A DNA stretch of 64,000 nt from Herbaspirillum sp. RTI4 (lineage in GTDB: Bacteria > Pseudomonadota > Gammaproteobacteria > Burkholderiales > Burkholderiaceae_D), in NCBI RefSeq assembly GCF_034313965.1, contig NZ_JAVIWQ010000002.1, positions 1,798,001-1,862,000 of the forward strand, in the 5' to 3' direction. Every line of letters begins with the position of its first letter. The stretch's first letter is position 1. The notes beneath the pieces are model-generated. The model saw only the letters and a program-made list of their open reading frames with translations, searched no databases and was not told where the DNA came from. The position numbers were made by a program, and so were the translations under genes. Below, in pieces: positions 45,150 to 54,427 of this stretch.

Positions 45150-46067
45150 TCAGGCGGTTTTATAGTTCAGATAATGTTCCAGCGGGACTTCCTTATCGTT
45201 GATCAGAATGTGCCCGATCTGTAAATAATTGCCATCGCCGCAGCGGGCATACAGGCGGCCCTCGTCTAATAATGCCGCTAGCCCTGCGTACTGCTGCGTC
45301 AGCTTCTGACTCAGTGCAGCGGGAACCCGCCGGGTTTTTGTTAGCGTGATTTTATCACCTGCGATTTGTTCGAAGGCTCCCGGGTAGGGCGGAGCCACTG
45401 CGCGGACCAGATTATGGACGTCCTGCGCCGACTTGTTCCAGTCCAGACGGCCGTCTTCCGGCTTGCGTCCGCCGAAGTAGCTACCCTTGCTCAAGTCGTT
45501 CGGCAAGTGCGGTGTTTGTCCCGCCAGCATCGCCGGCAAGGCTTGCCAGAGCGTTTGTTCTGCGGCGACGACGACCTTGCCGAATACTTCATGCGCAGTA
45601 TCGTCGGGCAAAATCGGCACAGCGGTTTGGGCGACGATGAAGCCGGCATCGGGCTTGGCGGTCATCGCATGCAGGGTGGCGCCGGTTTCGGTCGCGCCTT
45701 GCAGCACCGCCCAATTGATAGGCACACGTCCCCGATAGGCCGGCAGCAGCGAACCGTGCATGTTGTAAGCACCCGACTTGGCGAGTTCCAGCAATTCGAC
45801 CGGCAGCATGTGGCGATAATAAAAACTGAAGATGAAATCGGGCTGCGCTGCGCGGATCTGCGCAATTACTTCCGGAGTGGAAGGATCTTCCGGCGCGATA
45901 TAGGGAATCCCCTCTTCACGGCAGAGCGCGGCAACCGAGCCGAACCAGATATTTTCTGTCGGATTGTCCTCGTGCGTTATCACCAGACTGATTTGCACAC
46001 CGCGCGCGAGCAAGACCTTCAGGCAGCGCACACCGACATCGTGATAAGCGAAAACGACGCAGTTCAT
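45150..46067 (-). CDS. UDP-L-Ara4N formyltransferase (separate N-terminal half of ArnA)
   Basis: Transfers formyl from 10-formyl-THF to UDP-Ara4N. The 305-residue product has NMHGSLLPAYRGRVPINWAV with the catalytic Asn and His, and KPDAGFIVAQTAVPI with the catalytic Asp, as in ArnA residues N102, H104 and D140. The C-terminal OB-like half (VHNLVRAVAPPYPGAFEQIA) is also present. It overlaps arnC by 4 bases (start within the end of arnC), so translation is likely coupled. Together with 44006-45061 it replaces the fused ArnA. Confidence 0.92.
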   Translation of the reverse strand: MNCVVFAYHDVGVRCLKVLLARGVQISLVITHEDNPTENIWFGSVAALCREEGIPYIAPEDPSTPEVIAQIRAAQPDFIFSFYYRHMLPVELLELAKSGAYNMHGSLLPAYRGRVPINWAVLQGATETGATLHAMTAKPDAGFIVAQTAVPILPDDTAHEVFGKVVVAAEQTLWQALPAMLAGQTPHLPNDLSKGSYFGGRKPEDGRLDWNKSAQDVHNLVRAVAPPYPGAFEQIAGDKITLTKTRRVPAALSQKLTQQYAGLAALLDEGRLYARCGDGNYLQIGHILINDKEVPLEHYLNYKTA

Positions 46068-47014
46068 GGCAACTCGCTGGTTTTTTGTTCCAGTACCGCC
46101 TGGATCACGTAGCGCGGCCGTGCGCGCACTTGCAGGTAGATGCGGCCGATGTATTCACCGAGCAGGCCGATGCTGAACAAAATGACGCCCATCAGGAAGA
46201 AGGTAATAGCGAACAGGGTAAACACACCTTCCACTTCGGAGCCCAGCACGAAGCGACGAATCATCAGAAGGACGACCAGCGCCGCCGAGGCGAAGGCAAG
46301 CAGGATGCCGAGCAATGAGAAAAATTGCAGCGGCACCAGCGAAAAGCCGGTAATCAGGTCGAAATTAAGGCGAATCAGGCTGTACAGAGAATATTTGGAT
46401 TCTCCCGCTGCGCGCTCTTCATGTTCGACAATGATTTCGGTCGGATTGCGCGCAAACGTGTAGGCCAGCGCCGGGACAAAGGTATTGATTTCCTGGCACT
46501 GATTGACCAGATCAATCACATTACGGCTATAGGCGCGCAGCATGTTGCCCTGATCGGTCATCTTGATATGCGTGATTTTTTCGCGCAGACGGTTCATTGC
46601 TTTCGAAGCGATACCGCGCCATGCCGCATCCTGGCGTGCGCGACGGATGGAACCGACGTAGTCATAGCCTTCACGGATCTTGGCGACCAGATTGCCGATT
46701 TCTTCCGGCGGATTTTGCAAATCCGCATCCAGCGTAATGACCGTATCGCCGCGCGTTGCTTCAAAGCCCGCCAGTATCGCCATGTGCTGGCCGTAATTGC
46801 CGTTGAATAAGACCACGCGTGTGACGTCAGGCCGCAGGCGGAACTGCTCGCCCAGAATGGCGGCGGAGCCGTCGCGGCTACCGTCATTGACGTAAATGAT
46901 TTCATAGGGGATGCCCAAGGCATCCAGCGCAGGGTAGAGCCGGGCGAACAGCTTGGCCAGGCCGGATTCCTCGTTATAAACAGGAATAACGACAGAAATT
47001 TCTGGTTTCATCAA
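46064..47014 (-). CDS. arnC: Undecaprenyl-phosphate 4-deoxy-4-formamido-L-arabinose transferase ArnC
   Basis: Moves L-Ara4FN from UDP to undecaprenyl phosphate. The 316-residue product is a GT2 enzyme (ISVVIPVYNEESGLAKLFAR, VITLDADLQNPPEEIGNLVA with the DAD metal motif, and NMLRAYSRNVIDLVNQC). Two C-terminal transmembrane helices lie at about 233-255 and 268-292. Its length and position between arnB and the formyltransferase distinguish it from general dolichol-phosphate mannose synthase-like proteins. Confidence 0.93.
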   Translation of the reverse strand: MMKPEISVVIPVYNEESGLAKLFARLYPALDALGIPYEIIYVNDGSRDGSAAILGEQFRLRPDVTRVVLFNGNYGQHMAILAGFEATRGDTVITLDADLQNPPEEIGNLVAKIREGYDYVGSIRRARQDAAWRGIASKAMNRLREKITHIKMTDQGNMLRAYSRNVIDLVNQCQEINTFVPALAYTFARNPTEIIVEHEERAAGESKYSLYSLIRLNFDLITGFSLVPLQFFSLLGILLAFASAALVVLLMIRRFVLGSEVEGVFTLFAITFFLMGVILFSIGLLGEYIGRIYLQVRARPRYVIQAVLEQKTSELP

Positions 47015-47093
47015 ATTACCGTAATCAAGGGGGAGAGTGCATTTGTGTGTCCCGGACGATGGTAGCTGCCCGGGACAAGTCAGGCGTAGATTG

Positions 47094-48215
47094 TTATTGC
47101 AGCACGGATTTTACCGCGCTCACTGCCCGCTCAACGTCATCCTTGTTCATGGCGTTGAACATGGGCAGCGAAACGATCTGTCTGCCGACCTGTTCCGCGA
47201 TGGGGAACATGCCTTCTGTAAAGCCGCGTTCGCGGTACAGGCTCAGCAAATGAATTGCAGGATAGTGATAGCCGATGCCAATCTGCAAGGCCTTCATTTG
47301 TTCCATGAAGCTGGCGCGGGTAATCCGGTCCGGCAAGACCAGTTGAAACATGTGCCAGTTTGAATTTTCAAAATCGGCCACCGGCAGTTGCGCTCCGTAT
47401 TGCGCTTCAAAGGTCTTGCCCAGCGAGACGAAGTAATGCTTGGCCAGCATCCGGCGTTTTTCCGTCACGGCTTCGATATGCGCGAACTGGCCGAGGCCAA
47501 TAGCGGCGGCTACATCGGTCATATTGAATTTACCGCCGAGTACATCGACATCCAGACCGTCGAAGCCGCTGCGGGTGACGCCTTGCAGCCGGTATTTCTC
47601 GGCCAGCCGGGCTTCCTCTTCATTATTGAACACCATGCAGCCGCCTTCGCTGCTGGTGATGTTCTTGTTGGCCTGGAAGCTGAACGAGACCAGATCGCCG
47701 AAGGCGCCTATGCGTTTGCCATGCCAGCTCGATCCCAGCGCCTGCGCCGCATCTTCGATTACCCGCAATCCGTGTCGGCGGGCGATATCGTACAGGCGGT
47801 CCATATCTACCGGCAGACCAGCCAGATAGACCGGGATGATGGCCCGGGTGCGGGGGGTAATGGCGGCTTCCAGCTTGTCCAGGTCGATATTGCGTGTCAC
47901 CGGGTCGATATCGGCGAAAACGGGCGTAGCGCCGGTTTCGAGAATCACATTCGCTGTCGCCACCCAGGAAATCGGCGTGGTGATGACTTCGTCACCCGCA
48001 CCGATACCCGCCACGCGCAAGCCGATTTCCATGGTGCAGGTGCCGGAATTGAAGGTGCGAACCGGACGACCGCCGAAATAATCGCTCAGGGCTTTTTCAA
48101 ACGCCTGCACTTTGGGGCCGCTGGTGATCCAGCCTGAGCGCAAGACGTCGCCCACAGCGGCGATGGTTGCTTCGTCTATCGTTGGTCGGGAAAAGGGGAG
48201 GAATGTTTGCGTCAT
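47094..48215 (-). CDS. arnB: UDP-4-amino-4-deoxy-L-arabinose aminotransferase ArnB
   Basis: PLP enzyme forming UDP-L-Ara4N from the 4-keto sugar. The 373-residue product has GSGWITSGPKVQAFE-type start region and ALGSSWHGKRIGAFGDLVSF. The PLP-binding Lys sits in SFQANKNITSSEGGCM. VPVYLAGLPVDMDRLYDIAR-type and HMFQLVLPDRITRASFMEQM segments match DegT/DnrJ/EryC1 family ArnB. It is followed by arnC after 79 bases. Confidence 0.93.
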   Translation of the reverse strand: MTQTFLPFSRPTIDEATIAAVGDVLRSGWITSGPKVQAFEKALSDYFGGRPVRTFNSGTCTMEIGLRVAGIGAGDEVITTPISWVATANVILETGATPVFADIDPVTRNIDLDKLEAAITPRTRAIIPVYLAGLPVDMDRLYDIARRHGLRVIEDAAQALGSSWHGKRIGAFGDLVSFSFQANKNITSSEGGCMVFNNEEEARLAEKYRLQGVTRSGFDGLDVDVLGGKFNMTDVAAAIGLGQFAHIEAVTEKRRMLAKHYFVSLGKTFEAQYGAQLPVADFENSNWHMFQLVLPDRITRASFMEQMKALQIGIGYHYPAIHLLSLYRERGFTEGMFPIAEQVGRQIVSLPMFNAMNKDDVERAVSAVKSVLQ

Positions 48216-48273
48216 CGCTGGTTCGCTATAAAAAAGAGAAATACGGAGTCGGCCAGTTGGGGAGCAGGGCGTT

Positions 48274-48645
48274 TCAGCTACGGGTCAGCAATACGACGCC
48301 GACAATGATCACGGCGATGGCCAGCAGGCGTTGCACACTGACTGCTTCACCCAGAAAATACCACGCGCCGATGGCATTGATGACATAACCGATCGAGAGC
48401 AGAGGGTAGGCAATAGTAACGTCTACCCTCGATAAGCCGATAATCCAGACCCCGACGGAGAGTACATAGCAGGTCAGTCCGCCGAGAATCGGTACTTGCG
48501 TCGCCAGTTTGACGCCGGTGGCAAACCAGTTTTCCGCAGTCAGGTGGATGGCTCCGACGGCATTCGTGCCTGCTTTTAGCAGCAACTGGGCGAGGGCATT
48601 GAGGCAAATGCCGACGAAAATGAAACCAAAAGTAGTGATATTCAA
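48274..48645 (-). CDS. SMR-family membrane protein, ArnE/ArnF-like flippase subunit
   Basis: The 123-residue product has four hydrophobic helices of the EmrE/SMR type (FGFIFVGICLNALAQLLLKA, CYVLSVGVWIIGLSRVDVTI, AYPLLSIGYVINAIGAWYFL, LAIAVIIVGVVLL). ArnE and ArnF form a heterodimer in E. coli that flips undecaprenyl-P-Ara4N. Only one such gene is seen here, so a homodimer or a missing partner is implied. It overlaps the end of arnT by 4 bases. Confidence 0.85.
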   Translation of the reverse strand: MNITTFGFIFVGICLNALAQLLLKAGTNAVGAIHLTAENWFATGVKLATQVPILGGLTCYVLSVGVWIIGLSRVDVTIAYPLLSIGYVINAIGAWYFLGEAVSVQRLLAIAVIIVGVVLLTRS

Positions 48646-50369
48646 TGCGTTTCCTGTTTTTCTGGTGTGGGCAAAAGTGCCGGCAGCATATCGTTGGCGA
48701 CGATGACGCGCCGCGGGTCTTGTCCCAGCACGCGCATTGGCAGGCCTTTTTTCTGGAGCCGGAGATAAATGTCAGGCTCGATGAAGGCGATATCTTTTTT
48801 GCCGGCAGCCTGGTCGGCGCGCCACAGAACGGCAAATGCGTCGACTTTGGGAATCCATAGCTGCGGTTCCTGCCCTAGTCCGAATTCCATCTCATCCGCA
48901 TGTTCAACCAATGTCATGGTTCTGCGCAGATAAAACGGTAAGGACTGTTCATAAAGACCGACCATGAACAGTGCGGTATCGGGCTTTATTTCTTGTTGCA
49001 GCATCGGTACATAAGCAACACCAGCAGAGTATGCACCCTGTTTTTCGTGTCCGAGAATCAGCAATTGTCCAGCCAGGAATGCCGTCAGCGCGAGGACGGC
49101 AATGGACACTTCTTTGTAGCGACGCGCAAAACGCATGGCGAACAGGCCGCCCAGCAAGCCGATGATGGCGGCGGCGTAAATCCAGGGTACATGGGCTTCA
49201 ATCAGCGGTTGCGAAAAACCATCTTTCGCCATTTCAGGGATACGTGCGATGAACGGCAGGCTGACTGCGCAGGGGATGGCCAGTAAGGCCGCGCAACCTA
49301 TGACGGCGCGGTAGCTTGCCTTGTCCAGGTAGCAGGCGATCAGCAGCGCTACGGCGGGAAAGATCGGCAGGATGTAGGACGGTAGCTTGGAGCCGGAAAT
49401 ACTGAAGAAAATAAAAATGAATGCTGCCCATACCAGTAGCATTTTGCGCGGCTGGAATCCATTCCGACTGTATCCCTGATCCTGATCCCGACGACCGTGC
49501 CAGAGACTCTGCACCAGCACACCCAGCCAGGGAATGATGCCTAGCAGCAGGATGGGAAAAAAGTAATACCAGGGACCTGCGCGGTGATGGATCTTCGAGG
49601 TGAAGCGTTGCAGATGCTCATGGATGAAAAAGAAATGCAGAAATTCGGGATTTTTTAGCGACACCAAGACAAACCAGGGCGTAGTGATGAGGAAAAAAAG
49701 GCATAGCCCCTTGCCCAGATGAAGACGCTTCCAGATCGCCCAGTCGCTTGACACCAGCGTGTACAGCACGAGCACCGCGCCGGGGAGCACGATGCCGATC
49801 AGTCCTTTGGACAGCACCGCCAGCGCCATGCCGGCCCAGCAGATGAGCATCCAGTTGCGATTTTCCGCAGTGCCAGCGTCGCTGCGTTGCGATAGCAACA
49901 GGCCGCACAGCGTCAGCGTCATCATGCCGGCCAGTCCCATGTCCAGCGTATTGATGTGGCCCAGTCCGGCCCAGAAGAAGCTGGAGCCGAGGACCAGTGC
50001 GGCGTACAAGCCGATGCGGCGGTTGAATACGCGGCGACCGGTGTGGGCAACCAGTCCGATGCCGAGCAGGCCGCAGAGGCCGGTCCAGAGCCGTGCCTGC
50101 CATTCTCCCAGACCGAACAGTTCGAACGTGATCGCGTTCATCCAGGTTTGCAGCGGCGGTTTTTCAAAGTACTTGATGCCGTTCAACCGAGTGGTGACCC
50201 AGTCGTGACTGAACACCATTTCCCGCGCCATTTCAGCGTAGCGTCCTTCATCGGTCGGAACCAGAACCCGGGCACCAAGCATGTAAAACCATACTGTCAG
50301 GAAGAGGATAAACAGTATCCAGCCCAGTTTCCGTGATTGATGCCATTCGCGCCCGTGGCCGGTCGTCAT
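48642..50369 (-). CDS. arnT: Lipid A 4-amino-4-deoxy-L-arabinose transferase ArnT
   Basis: Transfers L-Ara4N to lipid A phosphates in the periplasm, lowering binding of polymyxin-like cationic peptides. The 575-residue product is a GT-C protein with about 12 membrane helices and the first-loop motif VPTDEGRYAEMAREMV, then KYFEKPPLQTWMNAITFELF. A soluble C-terminal periplasmic domain follows residue 430. ATG 50369 overlaps the stop of the preceding gene (ATGA), preferred over an upstream in-frame start at 50477. Confidence 0.92.
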   Translation of the reverse strand: MTTGHGREWHQSRKLGWILFILFLTVWFYMLGARVLVPTDEGRYAEMAREMVFSHDWVTTRLNGIKYFEKPPLQTWMNAITFELFGLGEWQARLWTGLCGLLGIGLVAHTGRRVFNRRIGLYAALVLGSSFFWAGLGHINTLDMGLAGMMTLTLCGLLLSQRSDAGTAENRNWMLICWAGMALAVLSKGLIGIVLPGAVLVLYTLVSSDWAIWKRLHLGKGLCLFFLITTPWFVLVSLKNPEFLHFFFIHEHLQRFTSKIHHRAGPWYYFFPILLLGIIPWLGVLVQSLWHGRRDQDQGYSRNGFQPRKMLLVWAAFIFIFFSISGSKLPSYILPIFPAVALLIACYLDKASYRAVIGCAALLAIPCAVSLPFIARIPEMAKDGFSQPLIEAHVPWIYAAAIIGLLGGLFAMRFARRYKEVSIAVLALTAFLAGQLLILGHEKQGAYSAGVAYVPMLQQEIKPDTALFMVGLYEQSLPFYLRRTMTLVEHADEMEFGLGQEPQLWIPKVDAFAVLWRADQAAGKKDIAFIEPDIYLRLQKKGLPMRVLGQDPRRVIVANDMLPALLPTPEKQETH

Positions 50370-50761
50370 AGACTTTTTCCTGATTCTTGGGGTTCGAAAA
50401 TCAATGCCAGGGCGACTTTGCGTCCTTCTGCCATCAAAATATTGTAGGTGCGGCAGGCGGCTTGATTGTCCATGCATTCGACGCCGATGCGCCTTTCAGT
50501 CAAGGCTGTCATTAGTTTGGGATGGGCGAAACGCTGGCGTTGCCCGGTGCCGAGGATGACAACATCCGGTTGGGTGGCATCGATTTGTGCGAAATGCTCC
50601 GCCGTGAGCGAGTCAAAGGCGCTGACCGGCCACTCTGCCGGGGCTATTTCGGGGAGTACCAGGAGACTGTATCGATAGCGTTGGGCATTAAACTCTACGC
50701 CGTCGTCGTCGTAGGCGGTCACGGTCTGGTATTGCTGTGTGGCATTAGGATGCAGCTTCAT
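50366..50761 (-). CDS. Mth938-like domain protein (DUF498 family)
   Basis: The 131-residue product has the Mth938/NDUFAF3 fold pattern: LVLPEIAPAEWPVSAFDSLT, then PDVVILGTGQRQRFAHPKLM, RRIGVECMDNQAACRTYNIL and MAEGRKVALALI. The function in bacteria is not established. It is the first gene of the arn transcription unit and overlaps arnT by 4 bases, but a direct role in lipid A modification is not implied by the family. Confidence 0.85.
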   Translation of the reverse strand: MKLHPNATQQYQTVTAYDDDGVEFNAQRYRYSLLVLPEIAPAEWPVSAFDSLTAEHFAQIDATQPDVVILGTGQRQRFAHPKLMTALTERRIGVECMDNQAACRTYNILMAEGRKVALALIFEPQESGKSL

Positions 50762-50841
50762 CAGTAATTGGCCCTGCGTATGTGATTAACGCACCGCCTC
50801 TGCTGGCGATCGTATAAAGTGGAGCATTGTAGCGTTTTCCG

Positions 50842-50870
50842 TTGAGAATCGACGCGTAGAGATTTATAAT
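50842..50870 (+). promoter_or_regulatory. Sigma-70 promoter of the aminotransferase gene
   Basis: TTGAGA (50842-50847), a 17-base spacer and a perfect TATAAT (50865-50870), about 65 bases before the start at 50936. It lies in the divergent region with the Mth938-arn operon. Confidence 0.78.
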
Positions 50871-50935
50871 TTAAGTTCCATCCGGCACAATACACGACCA
50901 CCTCTCTGCGCCAGAACAAGCTTGCTCAAAAGAAA

Positions 50936-52204
50936 ATGGCGCTGGTTAATGCATTTAAAACTGGGAATTCCGTCGTGCGACCTATTCAAAAATCAAAGAA
51001 ACTGGCGGATGTCTGCTATGACATCCGTGGCCCTGTGCTGGAAAAGGCACGTCAAATGGAAGAGGATGGTCATAAGATCATCAAGCTCAATATCGGTAAT
51101 CTGGCCGCCTTCGGTTTCGATGCGCCTGACGAAATCGTGCAGGACATGATTCGCAATATGGGCAATGCCTCCGGCTATACCGATTCCAAAGGGATGTTCG
51201 CGCCGCGTAAGTCGATCATGCATTACTCTCAGCAAAAGCAGATAGAAGGCGTCGGGATTGAAGATATCTACCTTGGCAATGGCGCCTCGGAACTGATTGT
51301 CATGAGCGTCAATGCCTTGCTTAACAGCGGTGATGAGGTGCTGGTGCCGTCGCCCGATTATCCCTTGTGGACCGCTGCGGTCAGCCTTTCGGGCGGTAAA
51401 CCGGTGCATTATGTGTGCGACGAACAAGCCGGTTGGCAGCCAGATATAGCGGATATTCGCAGCAAAATCACGAGCAATACCAAGGGCATCGTCGTGATTA
51501 ATCCGAACAATCCGACCGGGGCTCTATATACAGTCGATGTACTGAAAGAAATCGTCGAACTGGCGCGGCAGCATCAATTGATTATTTTTGCCGACGAAAT
51601 TTACGACAAAGTCTTGTACGACGGCAATACGCATACTTCCCTGGCGTCGTTGGCGAATGATGTCTTGTTCATCACCTTCAACGGTTTGTCGAAAAATTAC
51701 CGGTCTTGCGGTTATCGCGCCGGCTGGATGGTGGTGTCCGGTGAGAAAAAACATGCCGGCGACTATATTGAAGGCCTGAACATGCTGGCTTCGATGCGGC
51801 TGTGCGCCAATGCGCCCGGACAATTCGCGATTCAGACCGCGCTAGGGGGGTATCAGAGCATCAACGATCTGGTTGCTCCTGGGGGGCGTCTTGCCAAGCA
51901 GCGCGATCTGGCGCACAAATTACTGATCGATATTCCCGGCGTGACCTGTGTGAAACCAAAATCGGCGCTGTACATGTTTCCTCGGCTGGATCCGGAAATT
52001 TATCCGATTGTCGACGATCAGCAATTCGCCTACGATTTGCTGGCAGAGGAAAAAGTATTGATTGTGCAGGGAACGGGCTTTAATTGTCCTACTCCGGACC
52101 ATTTCCGTGTCGTTTTCCTGCCCAATACCGATGACTTGACCGAGTCCATGGGGCGCATTGCCCGTTTTCTGGATAATTACCGGCGCCGTCACGGTACGGC
52201 CTGA
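50936..52204 (+). CDS. alaA: Alanine-synthesising PLP aminotransferase (AlaA-like)
   Basis: A class I/II aminotransferase, most likely forming alanine from pyruvate and glutamate. The 422-residue product has KIIKLNIGNLAAFGFDAPDE, GNGASELIVMSVNALLNSGD, VINPNNPTGALY and the PLP Lys in ITFNGLSKNYRSCGYRAG. The IGNPAxFGF-like motif and length match AlaA (YfbQ) rather than AspC. It is followed after 92 bases by homoserine dehydrogenase, a frequent pairing in betaproteobacteria. Confidence 0.9.
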   Translation: MALVNAFKTGNSVVRPIQKSKKLADVCYDIRGPVLEKARQMEEDGHKIIKLNIGNLAAFGFDAPDEIVQDMIRNMGNASGYTDSKGMFAPRKSIMHYSQQKQIEGVGIEDIYLGNGASELIVMSVNALLNSGDEVLVPSPDYPLWTAAVSLSGGKPVHYVCDEQAGWQPDIADIRSKITSNTKGIVVINPNNPTGALYTVDVLKEIVELARQHQLIIFADEIYDKVLYDGNTHTSLASLANDVLFITFNGLSKNYRSCGYRAGWMVVSGEKKHAGDYIEGLNMLASMRLCANAPGQFAIQTALGGYQSINDLVAPGGRLAKQRDLAHKLLIDIPGVTCVKPKSALYMFPRLDPEIYPIVDDQQFAYDLLAEEKVLIVQGTGFNCPTPDHFRVVFLPNTDDLTESMGRIARFLDNYRRRHGTA

Positions 52205-52296
52205 TACGGCGACTGGTCCTAATTCACCCGCTCCCTGTTTATAACGTAGCAACGACGCCGCATCCGCGCGGCGTCATCATTTTTAGTGACGATTAC

Positions 52297-53607
52297 ATGA
52301 AACCCATCAAAGTAGGCTTGCTCGGCATCGGCACCGTCGGTACCGGTACATTCAACGTACTCAAACGCAATCAGGAAGAAATTTCCCGTCGTGCCGGTCG
52401 CGGCATAGAAATTACGATGGTGGCGGATCTGGATACCGCACGCGCTACTGAGCTTACGCAGGGGCTATGCAAGGTGGTTTCTGACGCCAATCTGGTGGTT
52501 TCGGACCCCGAAATCGATATCGTCATCGAGTTGATTGGCGGTTATGGGATTGCGAAAGATCTGGTGCTCAAAGCGATCAGTAACGGCAAGCATGTCGTTA
52601 CGGCCAATAAGGCGCTCATTGCCACGCATGGCAATGAGATTTTCAAGGCGGCGCAAGAAAAAGGCGTGATGGTCGCGTTCGAGGCGGCAGTCGCCGGCGG
52701 TATTCCTATCATCAAGGCCTTGCGTGAAGGTTTGACGGCTAACCGGATTCAATGGCTGGCGGGAATTATTAACGGCACGACCAATTTCATCCTGTCCGAA
52801 ATGCGCGACAAGGGTCTTGATTTCGGTACCGTATTGAAAGAAGCGCAGCGTTTAGGCTACGCGGAAGCCGATCCGACTTTCGATATTGAAGGTGTCGATG
52901 CAGCGCACAAACTGACCATCATGGCTTCCATTGCTTTCGGTATTCCGGTGCAATTCGACAAGGCTCATGTGGAAGGGATAACCAAGTTGCAGGCCATCGA
53001 TATTCGTTATGCCGAACAACTGGGTTACCGGATCAAGTTGCTCGGCATTACGCGACTCACACCAAAGGGTATCGAGTTGCGGGTACATCCGACGTTGATT
53101 CCGGCCAGCCGCCTGATCGCTAATGTGGAAGGCGCAATGAATGCCGTGGTCGTGCATGGGGATGCGATCGGTGAGACGCTGTATTACGGCAAGGGAGCGG
53201 GCGCTGAGCCGACGGCTTCCGCAGTGATTGCCGACCTGGTCGATATCACTCGTCTGGCAACCGCTGATCCCGGTCAGCGGGTGCCGCATCTTGCATTCCA
53301 ACCGGATTCGATGGCGACCACGCCCGTGTTGCCGATGTCCGAAGTTACCACCAGCTACTATTTGCGTATGCATGTGGCTGACCAGCCCGGCGTATTAGCC
53401 GATGTCACGCGGATACTTGCCGATTCATCGATATCGATAGATGCGATGCTGCAAAAAGAACCTGCGTCGGGTGAGACGCATACCGACATCATTATTCTGA
53501 CCCATCAAACGCAGGAAAAAAATATTGATGCGGCGCTGCTTCGGATAGAAGCCTTGTCGACACTGGTCGGGAAGGTGATCAAAATCAGGCTGGAGCAATT
53601 AGATTAA
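52297..53607 (+). CDS. hom: Homoserine dehydrogenase
   Basis: Reduces aspartate semialdehyde to homoserine on the path to threonine and methionine. The 436-residue product has an NAD(P) motif VGLLGIGTVGTGTFNVLKRN. VVTANKALIATHGNEIFKAA, NGTTNFILSEMRDKGLDFG and GYAEADPTFDIEGVDAAHKL follow. A C-terminal ACT domain (YYLRMHVADQPGVLADVTRI) suggests feedback control by threonine. It is the monofunctional form without aspartate kinase. A terminator follows. Confidence 0.96.
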   Translation: MKPIKVGLLGIGTVGTGTFNVLKRNQEEISRRAGRGIEITMVADLDTARATELTQGLCKVVSDANLVVSDPEIDIVIELIGGYGIAKDLVLKAISNGKHVVTANKALIATHGNEIFKAAQEKGVMVAFEAAVAGGIPIIKALREGLTANRIQWLAGIINGTTNFILSEMRDKGLDFGTVLKEAQRLGYAEADPTFDIEGVDAAHKLTIMASIAFGIPVQFDKAHVEGITKLQAIDIRYAEQLGYRIKLLGITRLTPKGIELRVHPTLIPASRLIANVEGAMNAVVVHGDAIGETLYYGKGAGAEPTASAVIADLVDITRLATADPGQRVPHLAFQPDSMATTPVLPMSEVTTSYYLRMHVADQPGVLADVTRILADSSISIDAMLQKEPASGETHTDIIILTHQTQEKNIDAALLRIEALSTLVGKVIKIRLEQLD

Positions 53608-53630
53608 TTAGCGAAAATTCCGGTCGAAAA

Positions 53631-53671
53631 AAAGCCAGGCTAATCCAAGTTAGCCTGGCTTTTTTTTTTTC
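53631..53671 (+). terminator. Rho-independent terminator after hom
   Basis: AGCCAGGCTAA pairs with TTAGCCTGGCT (53633-53643 with 53650-53660), followed by a run of about eleven T residues and preceded by A-rich sequence. Confidence 0.93.
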
Positions 53672-53817
53672 ACAAGGGACTCATCGAGTGTGGCAGGCCT
53701 TGGAAGGGATACGCACTGCGTAAATTGCTCAACGTCTTGCTCTGTATTTTAGCCGCTGGCCCCAACTATTTTTTCCAACCGGAGCAGTTTCCTCGGGCGC
53801 GCACACAGGATTTCAGT

Positions 53818-54246
53818 TTATTTACTGTTTTTCGAGGCAAGCTTATAACCGCAAACCAATTGCAACATTATATCCCCCACTGAATTAGCGGCTGGCTTAG
53901 CGTAGGTCATGCCTTTCAGTGCATCTGAGTGGTCACGTTTGTCGCCTTTTGCATCATTTTCTGAGTAAATGACTTCTTGCGTCAGACGCATCGTTTTTTC
54001 ATTGCAGTTATAGGTGTGCAGATCTTGATACGATTTCAGGAACGGAAACGTCGAATCGTTGCTGTTTGCGCGTGGTTCGGTGAAATTCCACATTGACAAA
54101 GCCTGACGCATCGAACCGGCATCTTTGATGGATTGCACATCGATTGTGAGTTGGGACTTGTCAGTTCCCCCGACCACTTGCCAGTCCGCAGCGTAAGCGG
54201 ACAAGGAAAGTAGGGGCAACAGGGTAAGCAGGAGGAATTTTTTCAT
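53818..54246 (-). CDS. Small exported protein, surface-adhesin E-like
   Basis: From ATG 54246 (GGGGAAA-type context absent; start chosen because the signal peptide begins there) the 142-residue product has a clear Sec signal MKKFLLLTLLPLLSLSAYAA. The mature part shows WQVVGGTDKSQLTIDVQSIK, then MWNFTEPR and YQDLHTYNCNEKTMRL, the layout of small SAE-type secreted proteins with a W..V....D...I core. Two Cys residues may form a disulphide. Function is unknown. It marks the border between housekeeping DNA and the T3SS island. Confidence 0.65.
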   Translation of the reverse strand: MKKFLLLTLLPLLSLSAYAADWQVVGGTDKSQLTIDVQSIKDAGSMRQALSMWNFTEPRANSNDSTFPFLKSYQDLHTYNCNEKTMRLTQEVIYSENDAKGDKRDHSDALKGMTYAKPAANSVGDIMLQLVCGYKLASKNSK

Positions 54247-54427
54247 GGGGCATGTGTCCGCGTCGGAGGTGAATATGACTAAAGATACCAGCCGACAATT
54301 GTACACAAGCTGAGATTGCTTAACGGGGTGTGTTTTTTGTATGAGGCACGCCGTCAATGGAAGTGGGTATGGGTGAGCTTGCCAATATGCATTACTGAGA
54401 GAGGTAAATGTAAAAAAACTGTTCTGT

